A stretch of 41,757 bases of DNA. It comes from DATKZH01 sp964505295. GTDB lineage: Bacteria; Planctomycetota; Planctomycetia; Pirellulales; Thermoguttaceae. The position numbers and the translations under genes are program-made. Below, piece by piece: positions 1 to 8,688 of the stretch. Location of the stretch: positions 1-41,757 of the forward strand of contig CAZDHR010000011.1 of NCBI GenBank assembly GCA_964505295.1, read 5' to 3'. The notes beneath the pieces are model-generated. The model saw nothing but the letters and a program-made list of their open reading frames with translations, was not told where the DNA came from and made no database searches. Position 1 is the stretch's first letter, and each line of letters starts with the position of its first letter.

Positions 1-480
1 GTCAGCCACGATCGCTACTTCGTCGATCAGGTCGCCGATCACTTGCTTGTGATCGACCCGCCCGGCCGACTGCAAGTCGTCGAAGGCAACTACGCCACGT
101 ACCAGCATCTGGTTGGTCGCGGGCTCGCCGGCGCGCCGGGCGCGTTGCGCGGCGACGAAGCGGCCGGCGGATCGGATCGGGCGAGCCAGAGGGTCAAGAC
201 CGCCAGCGGGCCGGCGTGCAGTTCCAAAGCGACGGGCGAAACGGACCCCGCACGCACGCGCAGGAAACGCCGTTTTCCCTATCGAAAGGTCGACGACCTG
301 GAACGCGAGATCTTCAAGCGGGAGACGCGGGTCGAGCAGCTCTACGCGGCCCTGGCCGATCCCGAAACCCTTCGCGACGGCGAACAGGTCCGGGAGCTCA
401 AGGCCGAGATTGCCGACCAACAACGGGCGCTCGAAGCGCTCTATGAGCACTGGGAAGAGGCCACGGAACTGAACTGGTAA
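1..480 (+). CDS. ABC-F family ATPase, C-terminal part (5' end outside window)
   Basis: The frame is open from the first base and begins VSHDRYFVDQVADHLLVIDP, the conserved stretch after the second Walker B of ABC-F proteins (VSHDRxFL). ABC-F proteins are soluble tandem ATPases without membrane domains that act on ribosomes (Uup/EttA type). After the ATPase end comes a low-complexity basic linker (about residues 45-90) and then a charged heptad-like helix (KVDDLEREIFKRETRVEQ to the end), which fits the C-terminal coiled-coil domain of the Uup subgroup. Only about 160 residues are visible, so the specific subfamily cannot be fixed. The gene ends at TAA, and 335 bp follow before the next gene. 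Confidence 0.85.
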   Translation, partial: VSHDRYFVDQVADHLLVIDPPGRLQVVEGNYATYQHLVGRGLAGAPGALRGDEAAGGSDRASQRVKTASGPACSSKATGETDPARTRRKRRFPYRKVDDLEREIFKRETRVEQLYAALADPETLRDGEQVRELKAEIADQQRALEALYEHWEEATELNW

Positions 481-615
481 GCCACACGCGCGAGACAGGC
501 CGCGTTCGGACGCAGCTCCGCGCCCTTCCATCCGCCACAAGCGTTGCATCCGGCAGCGCCACCCGAGGCATCTCTACGGCCGGGAGGACCCACACGTCAG
601 CGGGGCACGGTGGCG

Positions 616-646
616 TGAAATATACTTTCATTGAAATGTACTTTCA
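616..646. promoter_or_regulatory. Tandem operator-like repeats TGAAA-N5-TTTCA
   Basis: Two 15-bp near-identical direct repeats, TGAAATATACTTTCA (616-630) and TGAAATGTACTTTCA (632-646), are separated by one base. Each is itself an inverted repeat (TGAAA-N5-TTTCA). They form an AT-rich island in very GC-rich DNA between the ABC-F gene and the GGDEF gene. Two dyads 16 bp apart look like tandem sites for a dimeric regulator, but the cognate protein is unknown. The rest of the 481-815 gap shows no gene. Confidence 0.4.
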
Positions 647-815
647 TGGCGCCCTATCTCCGCGCGCCCGCGATCCGCCGGGCGTTGCCGCGAGAGACTG
701 CGCCGATCGCGTCGGGTAACGCAGGTCCCACGTCCGGATCGCCGGTCTTCGATGGTCGAGGGTCCTGCAAGCCTGGAGACGATCCGTTGCCAAGGCGATA
801 CGTGGAGCCGCGGCT

Positions 816-2180
816 GTGGTCTGGTACATCTTTCTCGTCGCCGTCATGAACGTGGCCGTGGGCTTCGCGGTGGCCGTCTGCGCGGGGCGGCGCTACCGTG
901 CGCTGTGCGTGGCGGCCGTGGAAGCGGCCGTGCCCGGCGTCGTATTCGCGGCGCCGGGCTCCGAATCACGGATGCCCGCCTCTCCCACGTCGGGCTTCGA
1001 GAACGATTCGCCCCGGGAAGAAGAGCCTCGACGGCCTGCGGACGGCATCGACAAGCCGGCGGACGATTCGCCTGACGAGGCCAACGAAGGTGCACCCGCG
1101 CCCGGCGGCACGTCGACCGACAAGAAGGCCCCGGCCGGTGTCGCGCCGGACGAGGAGCGCGCGATGAGCCCGGGCGAGGCATGCGTCGAGCAGTTCCGCA
1201 GCGAGGTGGACAAATACCATCACGAGCTAACCGGTTTGGACAACGCGTTTCGTGCTTGTGTGGACAAACCGGAGGCGGGCGAGGTCCAGTCGCGGGTGGA
1301 TTCGCTTCAGGAAGCCAACGAGGAGTACCTCGCGTCACGCGGGGAGGCCCACCAGGCCTTCCAGGAGCTGCACGCGGAACGGGAGGAATTCAGCGCCGTC
1401 TGCGACGAGCTCGAGGCGGTCCTCCGCGGGCAAGACACGCTGGTCGAAGACACCCAAAGCGTGATCGAAGGCTTGGACTACGAGGGCGACCTGACCGAAG
1501 GCTGCCGGCAGATGATCCAGCAAACCAGCAAGCTGCTGCACGCGAACCACGAGCTGCGCGACACGCTCGAGGTGGCGTCGGTGGCCGTCGCCCGACACGA
1601 TGGGCAACTGGAATCGATCGACGAAGTGAAGCGGAACGACCCGCTTACGGAGCTATCCACCCGGGCGCGGCTGGATGCCTGTCTGGCCGACTGGTGGGCG
1701 AAGGACCCTCACGGGGCACGGCAACTGCACGCGGCGATGATCGACGTGGACGAATTCGGGCGGTTGAACGAACGCTACGGCCAGGAGGTGGGCGACCGCA
1801 TCCTCCGCGCGATCGCCCAACTGCTTTCCGCCGAGAGTCGCAACCACTTGTTGATCGCGCGCTTCGCCGGGCAGCGGTTCCTGCTCCTCTTTCCCGACGT
1901 GGATATCCGCTTCGCCACCAACCTGGTCGAGCGAATTCGACAGACGATCGAGATGACGCAAATCGAGTACCGGGAGGAGAAGATTCGCGTGACGGTGAGT
2001 TGTGCGGTCACCGAAGTCGCGCGTGAGGACGGCCCGGAGAAGGTGTACGCCCGAGCCGAAGTCACGCTTCGTGAAGCCAAGCGATACGGCCGCAACCGCA
2101 CGTTCGTCCACGAAGAGAGATACCCGACGCCGGTCGTCCCCCCCAACTTCACGCTGAAGGAAAAGTCCATCACCATCTGA
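816..2180 (+). CDS. Membrane-anchored protein with degenerate GGDEF domain
   Basis: The protein has 454 residues. The GTG start at 816 has a GGAG at 804-807; ATG 846 is an in-frame alternative. An N-terminal hydrophobic helix (about residues 2-25) is followed by an acidic, Pro/Ala-rich linker, a coiled-coil region (about 110-270) and a GGDEF-type fold (about 272-440). The fold is recognisable from NDPLTELSTRARLDACLADW, MIDVDEFGRLNERYG, GDRILRAIAQLL and TLREAKRYGRNR. The signature loop reads ARFAGQRFLLLFP, so GGDEF is replaced by AGQRF and no RxxD inhibitory site precedes it. Diguanylate cyclase activity is therefore unlikely; a GTP-binding or scaffolding role is inferred. A PilZ-domain gene follows 53 bp downstream, which suggests a c-di-GMP-related pair. 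Confidence 0.8.
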   Translation: MVWYIFLVAVMNVAVGFAVAVCAGRRYRALCVAAVEAAVPGVVFAAPGSESRMPASPTSGFENDSPREEEPRRPADGIDKPADDSPDEANEGAPAPGGTSTDKKAPAGVAPDEERAMSPGEACVEQFRSEVDKYHHELTGLDNAFRACVDKPEAGEVQSRVDSLQEANEEYLASRGEAHQAFQELHAEREEFSAVCDELEAVLRGQDTLVEDTQSVIEGLDYEGDLTEGCRQMIQQTSKLLHANHELRDTLEVASVAVARHDGQLESIDEVKRNDPLTELSTRARLDACLADWWAKDPHGARQLHAAMIDVDEFGRLNERYGQEVGDRILRAIAQLLSAESRNHLLIARFAGQRFLLLFPDVDIRFATNLVERIRQTIEMTQIEYREEKIRVTVSCAVTEVAREDGPEKVYARAEVTLREAKRYGRNRTFVHEERYPTPVVPPNFTLKEKSITI

Positions 2181-2233
2181 ACGGGATTTCGTGCTCCCTC
2201 AGCCTGAGCAGCACGGACAAGGTCCAGCCCCCA

Positions 2234-3634
2234 ATGAGTCAACCCTTGCCGCAAGACGCCACCGACACCAGCGCCGCGGCCGCCGGCGGCGACCGACGCG
2301 ATCCGCACAACCGGCAGCAGGCGGTGGTGGCCATCGGACGTCGCGCCGTCGCCGCCCCCGACCTGTCGATCCTCATGCAGGACGCCGCCTCCCTGATCGC
2401 GGAGGCACTCGACGCAGAATTCAGCGGCGTGGCGGAGCTGACTCCCGACGGTTCCAAAATCATCCATTCACTCAGGCTCAACGGGCCGGACGCGGTAGAC
2501 GCGCGACCCTTGCTCCGCGAGTCGGGGCTGGACGGAACCGACTCCCTGGCCGGGTATGCCCTGGACGTCGCCTTTCCAGTCGCCGTCGTCGAACTGTCTC
2601 AAGACACCCGCTTCTGCGACCCCTTCCTCCAAAGGCACGGGATTCGCAGCGCCATCGCGATTCCATTGAAGCTCCACGGGCAGGCGTTTGGGGCCTTGCT
2701 GGCTTGCAGCCGTCAGGTCCAGCAGCACGACACCGAAGACGTGCTGTTCGTGGAGACCGTGGCCCATTTGATTACGACCACCGCGGCTCGCGTTCGCATG
2801 GAAAAAGACTTCGCGGCAGAGCGTCGACTTGCGGCCGAGGTGTGGCAGACGGTCGGGGCCATCGTCCTCGTGCTCGATCCGGAGGGACGGATCGTGCGTG
2901 CCAACCGGGCCTGCGAACAGTTGACGGGTTTTCCCTCCGATGAGATTGAAGGCCGGTCGATCTGGGACGTCTTTCCCGTACCCGACGAAGCCGACTTGTT
3001 CCAGACCGTCTTCAAGAGACTGCACAAGGGCGTCTCGGCGATGGAGCACGAGAGTCGGCTCCTGACCAAGCACGGCGAACGGCGGGAGATCTGCTGGTCC
3101 TACTCCGTCGTGCGCAGTGCCGACCGATCGATCGAGTCGGTCGTGGCCACCGGGACCGACGTGACCGCGGAACGACAAGCCGAGCGGAAAGCCGCCAAGG
3201 CGGAGCAGATAGCCGCCCAGGCGCGCTCGGCTTCCGCCTCGAAGCAGGAAGAAAAGGACACGCCTTCGGCCCGCGGGGCGCCGCCGGATCAGCCTCCTGC
3301 CGAAGCCGCTGCCTTGCCGGGTCCGATCAACAGCGAACGCCGCCGCCGTGCTCGCCTTTCCTATCCGTACCGCCAACGGATCGCTCCCATCGTCGACGGG
3401 AGGCTGCCCGACGACGACGAGTTCACCGAAATCCAGTGCAACGACATCGCCGCCGGGGGCTTCTCGTTCATCTCGCCCAAGCCGCCCCAATCCGAAATGC
3501 TCGTGGTGGCCCTGGGAACCCCGCCCAACCTGTCCTATTTGACCGCTCAGGTGGCGCACGTCACGCGGCTCCAACGCGAGGGCCGGCGCATGTACCTGGT
3601 CGGGTGCAGCTATGTCGGCCGTGTCGCCTATTGA
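2234..3634 (+). CDS. GAF-PAS-PilZ sensor protein
   Basis: The protein has 466 residues. A GAF-like domain spans about residues 35-190 (IAIPLKLHGQAFGALLACSR is typical). A PAS domain spans about 199-317 (VLVLDPEGRIVRANRACEQL and TGTDVTAERQAERK, the usual PAS-PAC end). An Ala/Lys-rich linker leads to a C-terminal PilZ domain (about 368-466), with the Arg-rich motif RRRRARLSYPYR and NDIAAGGFSF in place of the usual D/N-x-S-x-x-G. PilZ domains bind cyclic di-GMP, and GAF/PAS domains sense small ligands or redox state. No kinase or cyclase domain is present, so it is probably a c-di-GMP-responsive adaptor. It is likely co-transcribed with the degenerate GGDEF gene upstream. The ribosome-binding site before ATG 2234 is weak (AAGG). 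Confidence 0.8.
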   Translation: MSQPLPQDATDTSAAAAGGDRRDPHNRQQAVVAIGRRAVAAPDLSILMQDAASLIAEALDAEFSGVAELTPDGSKIIHSLRLNGPDAVDARPLLRESGLDGTDSLAGYALDVAFPVAVVELSQDTRFCDPFLQRHGIRSAIAIPLKLHGQAFGALLACSRQVQQHDTEDVLFVETVAHLITTTAARVRMEKDFAAERRLAAEVWQTVGAIVLVLDPEGRIVRANRACEQLTGFPSDEIEGRSIWDVFPVPDEADLFQTVFKRLHKGVSAMEHESRLLTKHGERREICWSYSVVRSADRSIESVVATGTDVTAERQAERKAAKAEQIAAQARSASASKQEEKDTPSARGAPPDQPPAEAAALPGPINSERRRRARLSYPYRQRIAPIVDGRLPDDDEFTEIQCNDIAAGGFSFISPKPPQSEMLVVALGTPPNLSYLTAQVAHVTRLQREGRRMYLVGCSYVGRVAY

Positions 3635-3732
3635 ATCGCCCGGCAATCCGCCCGGGCCGTTCTCCGGGCGCGACCCCGCGATACCCCCCCCTGGTGGGTG
3701 GGCAACGACTGGTGAATCGAGATCCGGCCGAC

Positions 3733-3738
3733 TATAAT
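3733..3738 (+). promoter_or_regulatory. Candidate -10 box TATAAT
   Basis: A perfect TATAAT lies in GC-rich intergenic DNA 163 bp upstream of the GTG at 3901. The -35 position matches only weakly (TGGTGA region), so this is a possible promoter for the acidic membrane protein gene and no more. Confidence 0.3.
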
Positions 3739-3900
3739 GGGATGGGGTTTTGGGAAGGGCGCCCGTCGGCAGGGCCGTCGCGAGCAACGGTTCCTTTGGC
3801 CGTTGGTGATCGTGGGGTCTCGCGCCGCTGCGCCAGCGAAGCCTCCGCGGGAGGTGCTTTTGCCCGATGTCCCGGCCAAGAACCTTTTGGAGGACAAGCC

Positions 3901-4416
3901 GTGTCCAACTTCGAAGGCGAAGAACGCGAGTTTGACGAGCTGGATCTGCCCGCGGAGGACTCGGCGCTGCCCGACCCGGCGGACGAGACGATCGAGTTCG
4001 AAGGGGGCGGCGAGATGCTGGAGCTCGGGGACGATGTCCTCGAATCTGCCGAAATTGGCCCGGAGTCCGAGGCGCCCGTCGAGCCGGTCGAGCCCGACGA
4101 AGGCGGCGCCTTTGCCGACATGGAGATGGCGGCGCCGGCCGATGAATTCGCCGCCGAGACGGCCGGAGAATTCGCCGCCGAGCCGGAAGAGGAAGAGCCG
4201 GAAGAGGAAGTCGAGAAGCGGCCCGGCCTCCTTCAGAGATTGACCGAGACCAGCCCTTACGTGGTGCTGCTGGGGATCTCGTTCCTGGCCATTCTGATCG
4301 GCATTTTCTGCTGGTTCATGGAACTGAAGAGCTACGATTTCCAGATCAAGCCCGCGCAGACGAGCATGGCCCCCGCCGTCGAATCCGGCCCCCCCAGCAC
4401 CACGGCCACGGTCTGA
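3901..4416 (+). CDS. Acidic single-pass membrane protein, unknown function
   Basis: GTG 3901 is chosen because GGAGG (3889-3893) precedes it at 7 nt; the frame is open further upstream but without a signal. The 171-residue product has a very acidic N-terminal two-thirds (Glu/Asp/Pro/Ala-rich, about residues 1-115), a basic boundary (KRPGLLQR), one transmembrane helix (VVLLGISFLAILIGIFCWF, about 121-140) and a short tail. The topology suggests an acidic cytoplasmic domain and a tail-proximal anchor. I recognise no enzyme motif. Its 3' end overlaps the open frame of the convergent broken gene on the minus strand. Confidence 0.7.
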   Translation: MSNFEGEEREFDELDLPAEDSALPDPADETIEFEGGGEMLELGDDVLESAEIGPESEAPVEPVEPDEGGAFADMEMAAPADEFAAETAGEFAAEPEEEEPEEEVEKRPGLLQRLTETSPYVVLLGISFLAILIGIFCWFMELKSYDFQIKPAQTSMAPAVESGPPSTTATV

Positions 4417-4771
4417 CCGACAGCGGCGACTTGTGGGCCGTGGGCAGGACGAACTCCGTGACGGCCGAGGCGGCGATCCGCGGCGCGTGGTCGGCCTTGA
4501 TGCGAATCACGCCCTCGATCGGCGCCTCCGGCTCCAGGTCGTCGACGTCGACGGCCCGAATCTCGTAGCGGACCGGGGCGACGACGCTCGCCAGGGGCGT
4601 GTCGTCGGGCCGGAGCGCCCAGCGTTCGGAGTCGCCCGCGCCTTGGTGCGGCGACGCGACGCGCCCCTCGTCGCGCTCCATTTCGCGCGCTTGGCCGTCG
4701 ATCACGAGCGTGGCCCTATCGAGCCGCTTGTCGGACGCAATCCGCACCCGGACGCGCGAGCCCTCGATCAC
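4346..4771 (-). pseudogene. Out-of-frame fragment, Ig-like/DUF4175-like region
   Basis: On the minus strand, in a different frame from the VWA/amidotransferase-like piece upstream, lies a stretch that reads like a real protein: VIEGSRVRVRIASDKRLDRA, RYEIRAVDVDDLEPEAPIEG, then IKADHAPRIAASAVTEFVLP. It resembles the beta-sandwich region of planctomycete DUF4175-like membrane proteins (from memory, not verified). After TEFVLPTA the translation turns into low-complexity Arg/Gly/Trp sequence that does not look coding, and this part lies opposite the end of the acidic membrane protein gene. There is no start codon with a ribosome-binding site. I read it as a remnant joined by deletion or frameshift to the preceding fragment. 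Confidence 0.5.
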
Positions 4772-6612
4772 CGAGATCTGCCTCAGCCCGGTGCGCGTTT
4801 GCGTCGATGCGTCGCCCGCGGCGCAACTCGGCGGCGTACGCCTCGACCGTCAGGAGCACCTGATCGTCGCCCTGGTAGCGGCGGCGATCGGTCCGCACCA
4901 CGAACCGCTTCTGCGTGCCCAGGGCGTGCCGCAACGCCAACCGATGGATCAATTGCCCCCAGAGCTGGCGGTAGTATTGCTCGCCAAACCGGCGCCGCAG
5001 GCGCCACGTCTCGTTGAACCCGAGATACACGACCTCGCCCCGGCCGTAGTTCCCCACGGCCACCAGCGGCTGGCGCGTCTTCCCGTCGACGCACGCGTCG
5101 GTCGGGTGCTCGGCCAGGGCCGTGGCCAACGGGTGGAGTCGCTCCACCGGCTGATACCAGGAGAGCGGCCCGAGATTGTCCCACGCCTTCTCGTTCTCTC
5201 GCGCGTTCCGGCCAAGTCGCATGAAGTCGTACTGGTCGGCGTCGGCCGTGCGGCGGAGCCGGAAGGGCTCGCGGTGTCGCACCCGCCCATTCGGGTCGAC
5301 CTTCACCGGCAGAAGATCGCCCAGGAGCGTCTGGGCCAACTGCCCCGGGCCGAATCGAGGACCGGCCATCACCACGAGCCCGCCGCCGAAATCGCCCACG
5401 AACTCCTCCGTCATGCGGCAGAACCGCGGGCTCAAGGCCGAGGCGGGCATATCGCCCAGCACGATCACGTCGTGGGCGAAGAACTCGCTGCGGGCCGGGC
5501 TCAGGGTGGTCAGGAACAGCTCGTTCGTTTTGCGCACTTTCGGATCGGCCGACCGCAGGAACGTGCGAAAGCCCCGCATCCCCACCAGCTTGTCGCGGTG
5601 GAACACCTCCTTGATGAACCGCCATTCCCACGTCGGCTCGTACTCGACGAACAACAGCCGGATGAAATCGTCGCGCACCGTGGTCTCCCGCGAGGCGCGA
5701 TTGTTCTCCTCGACCACTTCCCCCGCAAGTGGCTCGACCTCGGCGGTGAAGACCCACCGGCCCGTCTGTTCCGGGACGTAGGGGATCTCGAACGTCTCCG
5801 TCGGGTGGTTCAGGGTCACGGGCCGCTCGGCCAGAAGCACGCCCTCGGCCGCCGCGGACGATCCGCTCACCGGCCGGGCGTGGAACTTGACCTCCACGGT
5901 CTGGCCGGCAAAGCCGTCCTGGCGCAACGTGGCCACGAGCGACGAGCGTTCGTCCTTTTTCATCACCGGTGGGACCTGGAGATCGACGGCGGCCACCGGG
6001 CCCACGCCCACCGTATGGATTTTCACCCCCAGGCGCCCGGCTTCCTCCAGGGCGGGCGGGCCGGAGTTCTGGTTGAAGTCGCTGAAGATCACCACGCCGG
6101 CCAGGTTGCTCGTGGCATGGCGTCGCGCCAGATCGCCCAGCGCCGCGCCCAGGGCGGTGACTTCGCCCTCCGTGGTGAGATGTTCGGCCAGGTGGGTGCG
6201 GTCGAGCCGACCGTCGCCGCCGCCGGCCGCCGGGTCGATCGCCCGGACGCCGTCGGGCCGGTCGAACAAGAACGCCCGCAGGCGGAACTCGTCCCCGAGC
6301 CGCTCCATCAGGTTGTCGTCCTGCTTGCGGAGCAGGGCCTTGACGTAATCAACCCGCCGGGACGGCTTCGAGGCCTCGCCGGCGGAGGATGGCTTCCGGG
6401 GGAAGGATGGGCTCTTCGCGGATTCGAGCGCCAGCCCCACCGCCTCCGGCGGGACCTCCAGGCCGCTGTCCACCGCGCTGCGCAAGGCCAGGGCCTGCAT
6501 CACCGCCAGGCTCAGGTCGTGACCGCGCGACTGGCGCCGGGCCACGAGCGCAGACCGCCTCCACGAGCAAAACCGCGCTGAGCATCTGAACGGCGAAGAC
6601 GGTCGGCTTCAT
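4716..6612 (-). pseudogene. Composite remnant: signal peptide / prenyltransferase-like / VWA-amidotransferase-like
   Basis: Three pieces abut. ATG 6612 opens a signal-peptide-like segment (MKPTVFAVQMLSAVLLVEAV) that is out of frame with what follows. From about 6540 to 6450 the frame reads LSLAVMQALALRSAVDSGLE, typical of prenyltransferase/squalene-cyclase-repeat proteins. From about 6380 to 4830 it reads as the second half of a VWA-like domain (DYVKALLRKQDDNLMERL, GVVIFSDFNQNSG) followed by a class I glutamine-amidotransferase-like domain (HDVIVLGDMPASALSPRF, GGGLVVMAGPRFGPGQLAQ) of the type found in planctomycete Bat/MoxR-like clusters. The MIDAS DxSxS of a complete VWA domain is missing, and the C-terminus runs out of frame near 4800. 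The 609-codon open frame is therefore a fusion of truncated genes and not a normal protein. Confidence 0.55.
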
Positions 6613-6832
6613 CCGGGGTTCTCTGCGGGAAGTCGGTGAACGTCGGCGGGCGGCGTGAGGATCCGTGCCTCGGCGGCGGGCTGTTCCGGCCACCGCCCAT
6701 TCTGGCAGGACCGGCCGCGCTTGTCGAGCCGCCCGCCCGGCGGGATCGCTGAATCCGACTCGGCTGAACCGCCGCTTGACGCCTGGCGGCAAATCGCCGA
6801 CCATGACCATGGCAGAACTTCCTGCTTGGCAT

Positions 6833-6884
6833 TCATCGTTCCCACGCTTTGCGTGGGAACGCACCAGTTGGGCGCTTCGCGTCC
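6833..6884 (-). repeat. 52-nt two-hairpin element, copy A
   Basis: Read on the minus strand it has a small hairpin (GGACGC-GAA-GCGCCC), a 9-nt spacer ending GTGC, a large hairpin (arms GTTCCCACGC and GCGTGGGAAC, loop AAA) and the tail GATGA. Length and order match copies B (22804-22855) and C (38696-38747) exactly. It lies between the 4.4-6.6 kb remnant and the secreted hypothetical gene. Confidence 0.8.
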
Positions 6885-6918
6885 GTCAAACACACAGCGG
6901 CCCTTGCCCCAACCCCCG

Positions 6919-8544
6919 ATGACCACGCACATCACCCCCCCGACGCGTCGATCGTCGAAAGGCGAAGTGGTGACTTGCGCAATGCTCGTCACGATGGCCC
7001 TATCGCTCACCGGCTTCGCGGCCCAGCGACTCCCCGTGCCCGAGGCCGACGCGCTGGAGCGGGCCGTGGCGAAGCTTCGCGACGTGTACGAGAAGGATTT
7101 CGCCAGCGCACGTCGCGCGCCCCAGCGATTGGCCCTGGGCCGCAAGCTGCTCGACGAAGCGACTGCGACCGACGACGACCCGGTCGCCCGTTTCGCGTTG
7201 CTCTGCGAGGCCCGCGATCTGGGCGTCGAGCTGGCCCGCCCGGAGCTGATCCTCGCGTCGATCGACGAGCTGGCCGAGCGCTACCAGATCGACGCGCTCG
7301 AAATGAAAGCCGAGCGGCTCAAGGAGGCCGCCGCCGCGGCGCGGACGACCACGGCGCGTCGGGCCATCGCCGAGGCGTGCCTGGCGCTCGTCGACGACGC
7401 CGTCGTCTGCGACCGATTCGCAGTGGCCATGCAGCACGCGCGCACGGCGTACGACGCGGCCGACGGAGCCGGTGCCAAAAAGCTCCGCGACGAGATCGTC
7501 GTTCGCGGCCGAGCGGTCCTCGCGCTTGAAAAGGAGTTTCAGCGCGTCGAAGAGGCCCAGAAAACCCTGGCCGACAACCCGGACGACCCGGAGGCCAACC
7601 TGATCCGCGGCCGGTACCTCGCGCTCGTCAAGCGCGACTGGGACCACGGCCTCCCCATGCTTGCCAAGGCCGGCGACCCCGAGTGGCAGGCGCTGGCCCA
7701 AAAGGATCTGGCCGGTCCGAGCGACCCACAGACACAGCTCGAGCTGGGCGACGCCTGGTGGGAAATGGCCCACGCCAGAAGCGAGTTGGCCCGGGGCAGC
7801 CTGCTTGCCCGGGCGCGCCGCTGGTACCAGGCCGCCGTGCCCCGGCTCTCCGGCGAGCCCAAGACCCGGGCCATCGCCCGACTGGCCGAGATCAAGGGCT
7901 ACGGCACCGGCACGGCGCCGTTGGGTCCGCCTGTCGAGCCGGCCGCTTCCGCGCCGCCCCCGTCCCCCGGACTGCCCTCGGGCGAGTGGAACGAGCTTCT
8001 GACGCGGATCGACGTCGAGAAGCACGGCGCGTCGCCCGCGTGGCGGCTCCGGGGCACCGAGCTCGATGTCGAGCCGGCGGGCCCGGCCGCCCGGCTGACG
8101 ATCCCCGTCTTACCCGAAGGGGCTTATGACTTGCAGATCGAGTTCACCCGTACCGACGGATTCGGCCTGTTAGGGGTGATTCTTCCCGTCGGTCCGCGTC
8201 AGTGCCTCTTGGCCCTGGGCTACGGCGGCACGGCGAGCGGGCTGGACACGGTCGACGGCCGCCGGGCCGACGACAACACGACGACCTTCCTCGGCGCGTT
8301 GAACAACAACCGCCGCTACACGCTCGAAGTGACCGTGCGCCTCGACGACGACCGGGCCGCCGTCACGGCCACCCTCGACGGCCGACCGCTCCTCTTCTAC
8401 CGCGGCCCGGTCCGCTCCCTCGGCCTCCACGCCGACTGGCGCATCCCCCGCCGCGACTGCCTGGGGCTTGCGGCCCAATCGCCGGCCGTCTTCCACACCG
8501 TCCGGCTCAAGCCCGTCTCGGCCACGGCGAAGCTGATCGAGTAG
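6919..8544 (+). CDS. Secreted hypothetical protein with C-terminal beta-sandwich-like region
   Basis: The frame is open further 5', but that part crosses repeat copy A, so ATG 6919 (541 residues) is preferred. A hydrophobic segment (CAMLVTMALSLTGFAAQ, about residues 18-35) looks like a signal peptide. Residues 40-330 are Ala/Glu/Arg-rich helices, possibly TPR-like (ADNPDDPEANLIRGRYLALV). A Pro-rich linker at about 340-355 leads to a C-terminal region (about 375-535) with beta-strand character (GAYDLQIEFTRTDGFGLLGV, NNNRRYTLEVTVRLDDDRAA), reminiscent of carbohydrate-binding or DUF1080-like folds. I know similar architectures only from planctomycetes and cannot assign a function. No catalytic motif was found. 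Confidence 0.65.
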   Translation: MTTHITPPTRRSSKGEVVTCAMLVTMALSLTGFAAQRLPVPEADALERAVAKLRDVYEKDFASARRAPQRLALGRKLLDEATATDDDPVARFALLCEARDLGVELARPELILASIDELAERYQIDALEMKAERLKEAAAAARTTTARRAIAEACLALVDDAVVCDRFAVAMQHARTAYDAADGAGAKKLRDEIVVRGRAVLALEKEFQRVEEAQKTLADNPDDPEANLIRGRYLALVKRDWDHGLPMLAKAGDPEWQALAQKDLAGPSDPQTQLELGDAWWEMAHARSELARGSLLARARRWYQAAVPRLSGEPKTRAIARLAEIKGYGTGTAPLGPPVEPAASAPPPSPGLPSGEWNELLTRIDVEKHGASPAWRLRGTELDVEPAGPAARLTIPVLPEGAYDLQIEFTRTDGFGLLGVILPVGPRQCLLALGYGGTASGLDTVDGRRADDNTTTFLGALNNNRRYTLEVTVRLDDDRAAVTATLDGRPLLFYRGPVRSLGLHADWRIPRRDCLGLAAQSPAVFHTVRLKPVSATAKLIE

Positions 8545-8585
8545 AGTGGTCCTTCGCGCCGACGTACTTCGTAAGTCGAGCCGAC

Positions 8586-8602
8586 GCGCCCCAACGGGGC
8601 GC
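8586..8602. other. GC hairpin between convergent genes
   Basis: A perfect 7-bp stem with a 3-nt loop (GCGCCCC-AAC-GGGGCGC) lies 42 bp after the stop at 8544 and before the convergent CBS gene. There is no U-run, so termination is possible but not demonstrated. Confidence 0.35.
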
Positions 8603-8688
8603 CTGCGGCATCGGGCAGTCGGTGTCGAAGCGGAAGGAGGCGATCAGCCAAGTCGAATCGTGCCTCGCTCCCCATGGGACAAGAGGGC

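Noticed and set aside
2468..3787. 439-codon minus-strand open frame
   Set aside because: Antisense of the GAF-PAS-PilZ gene with low-complexity composition.
4716..6545. The 609-codon open frame as an intact gene
   Set aside because: Its ends do not belong to the central domain and the VWA MIDAS half is missing, so it is listed as a composite remnant.
4599..6581. Long plus-strand open frame opposite the VWA/amidotransferase-like piece
   Set aside because: Pro/Arg/His/Gln-rich composition typical of the antisense of a GC-rich gene; the minus strand has recognisable domains.
8586..8602. Rho-independent terminator
   Set aside because: Good stem but no U-run on either strand; kept only as a hairpin.
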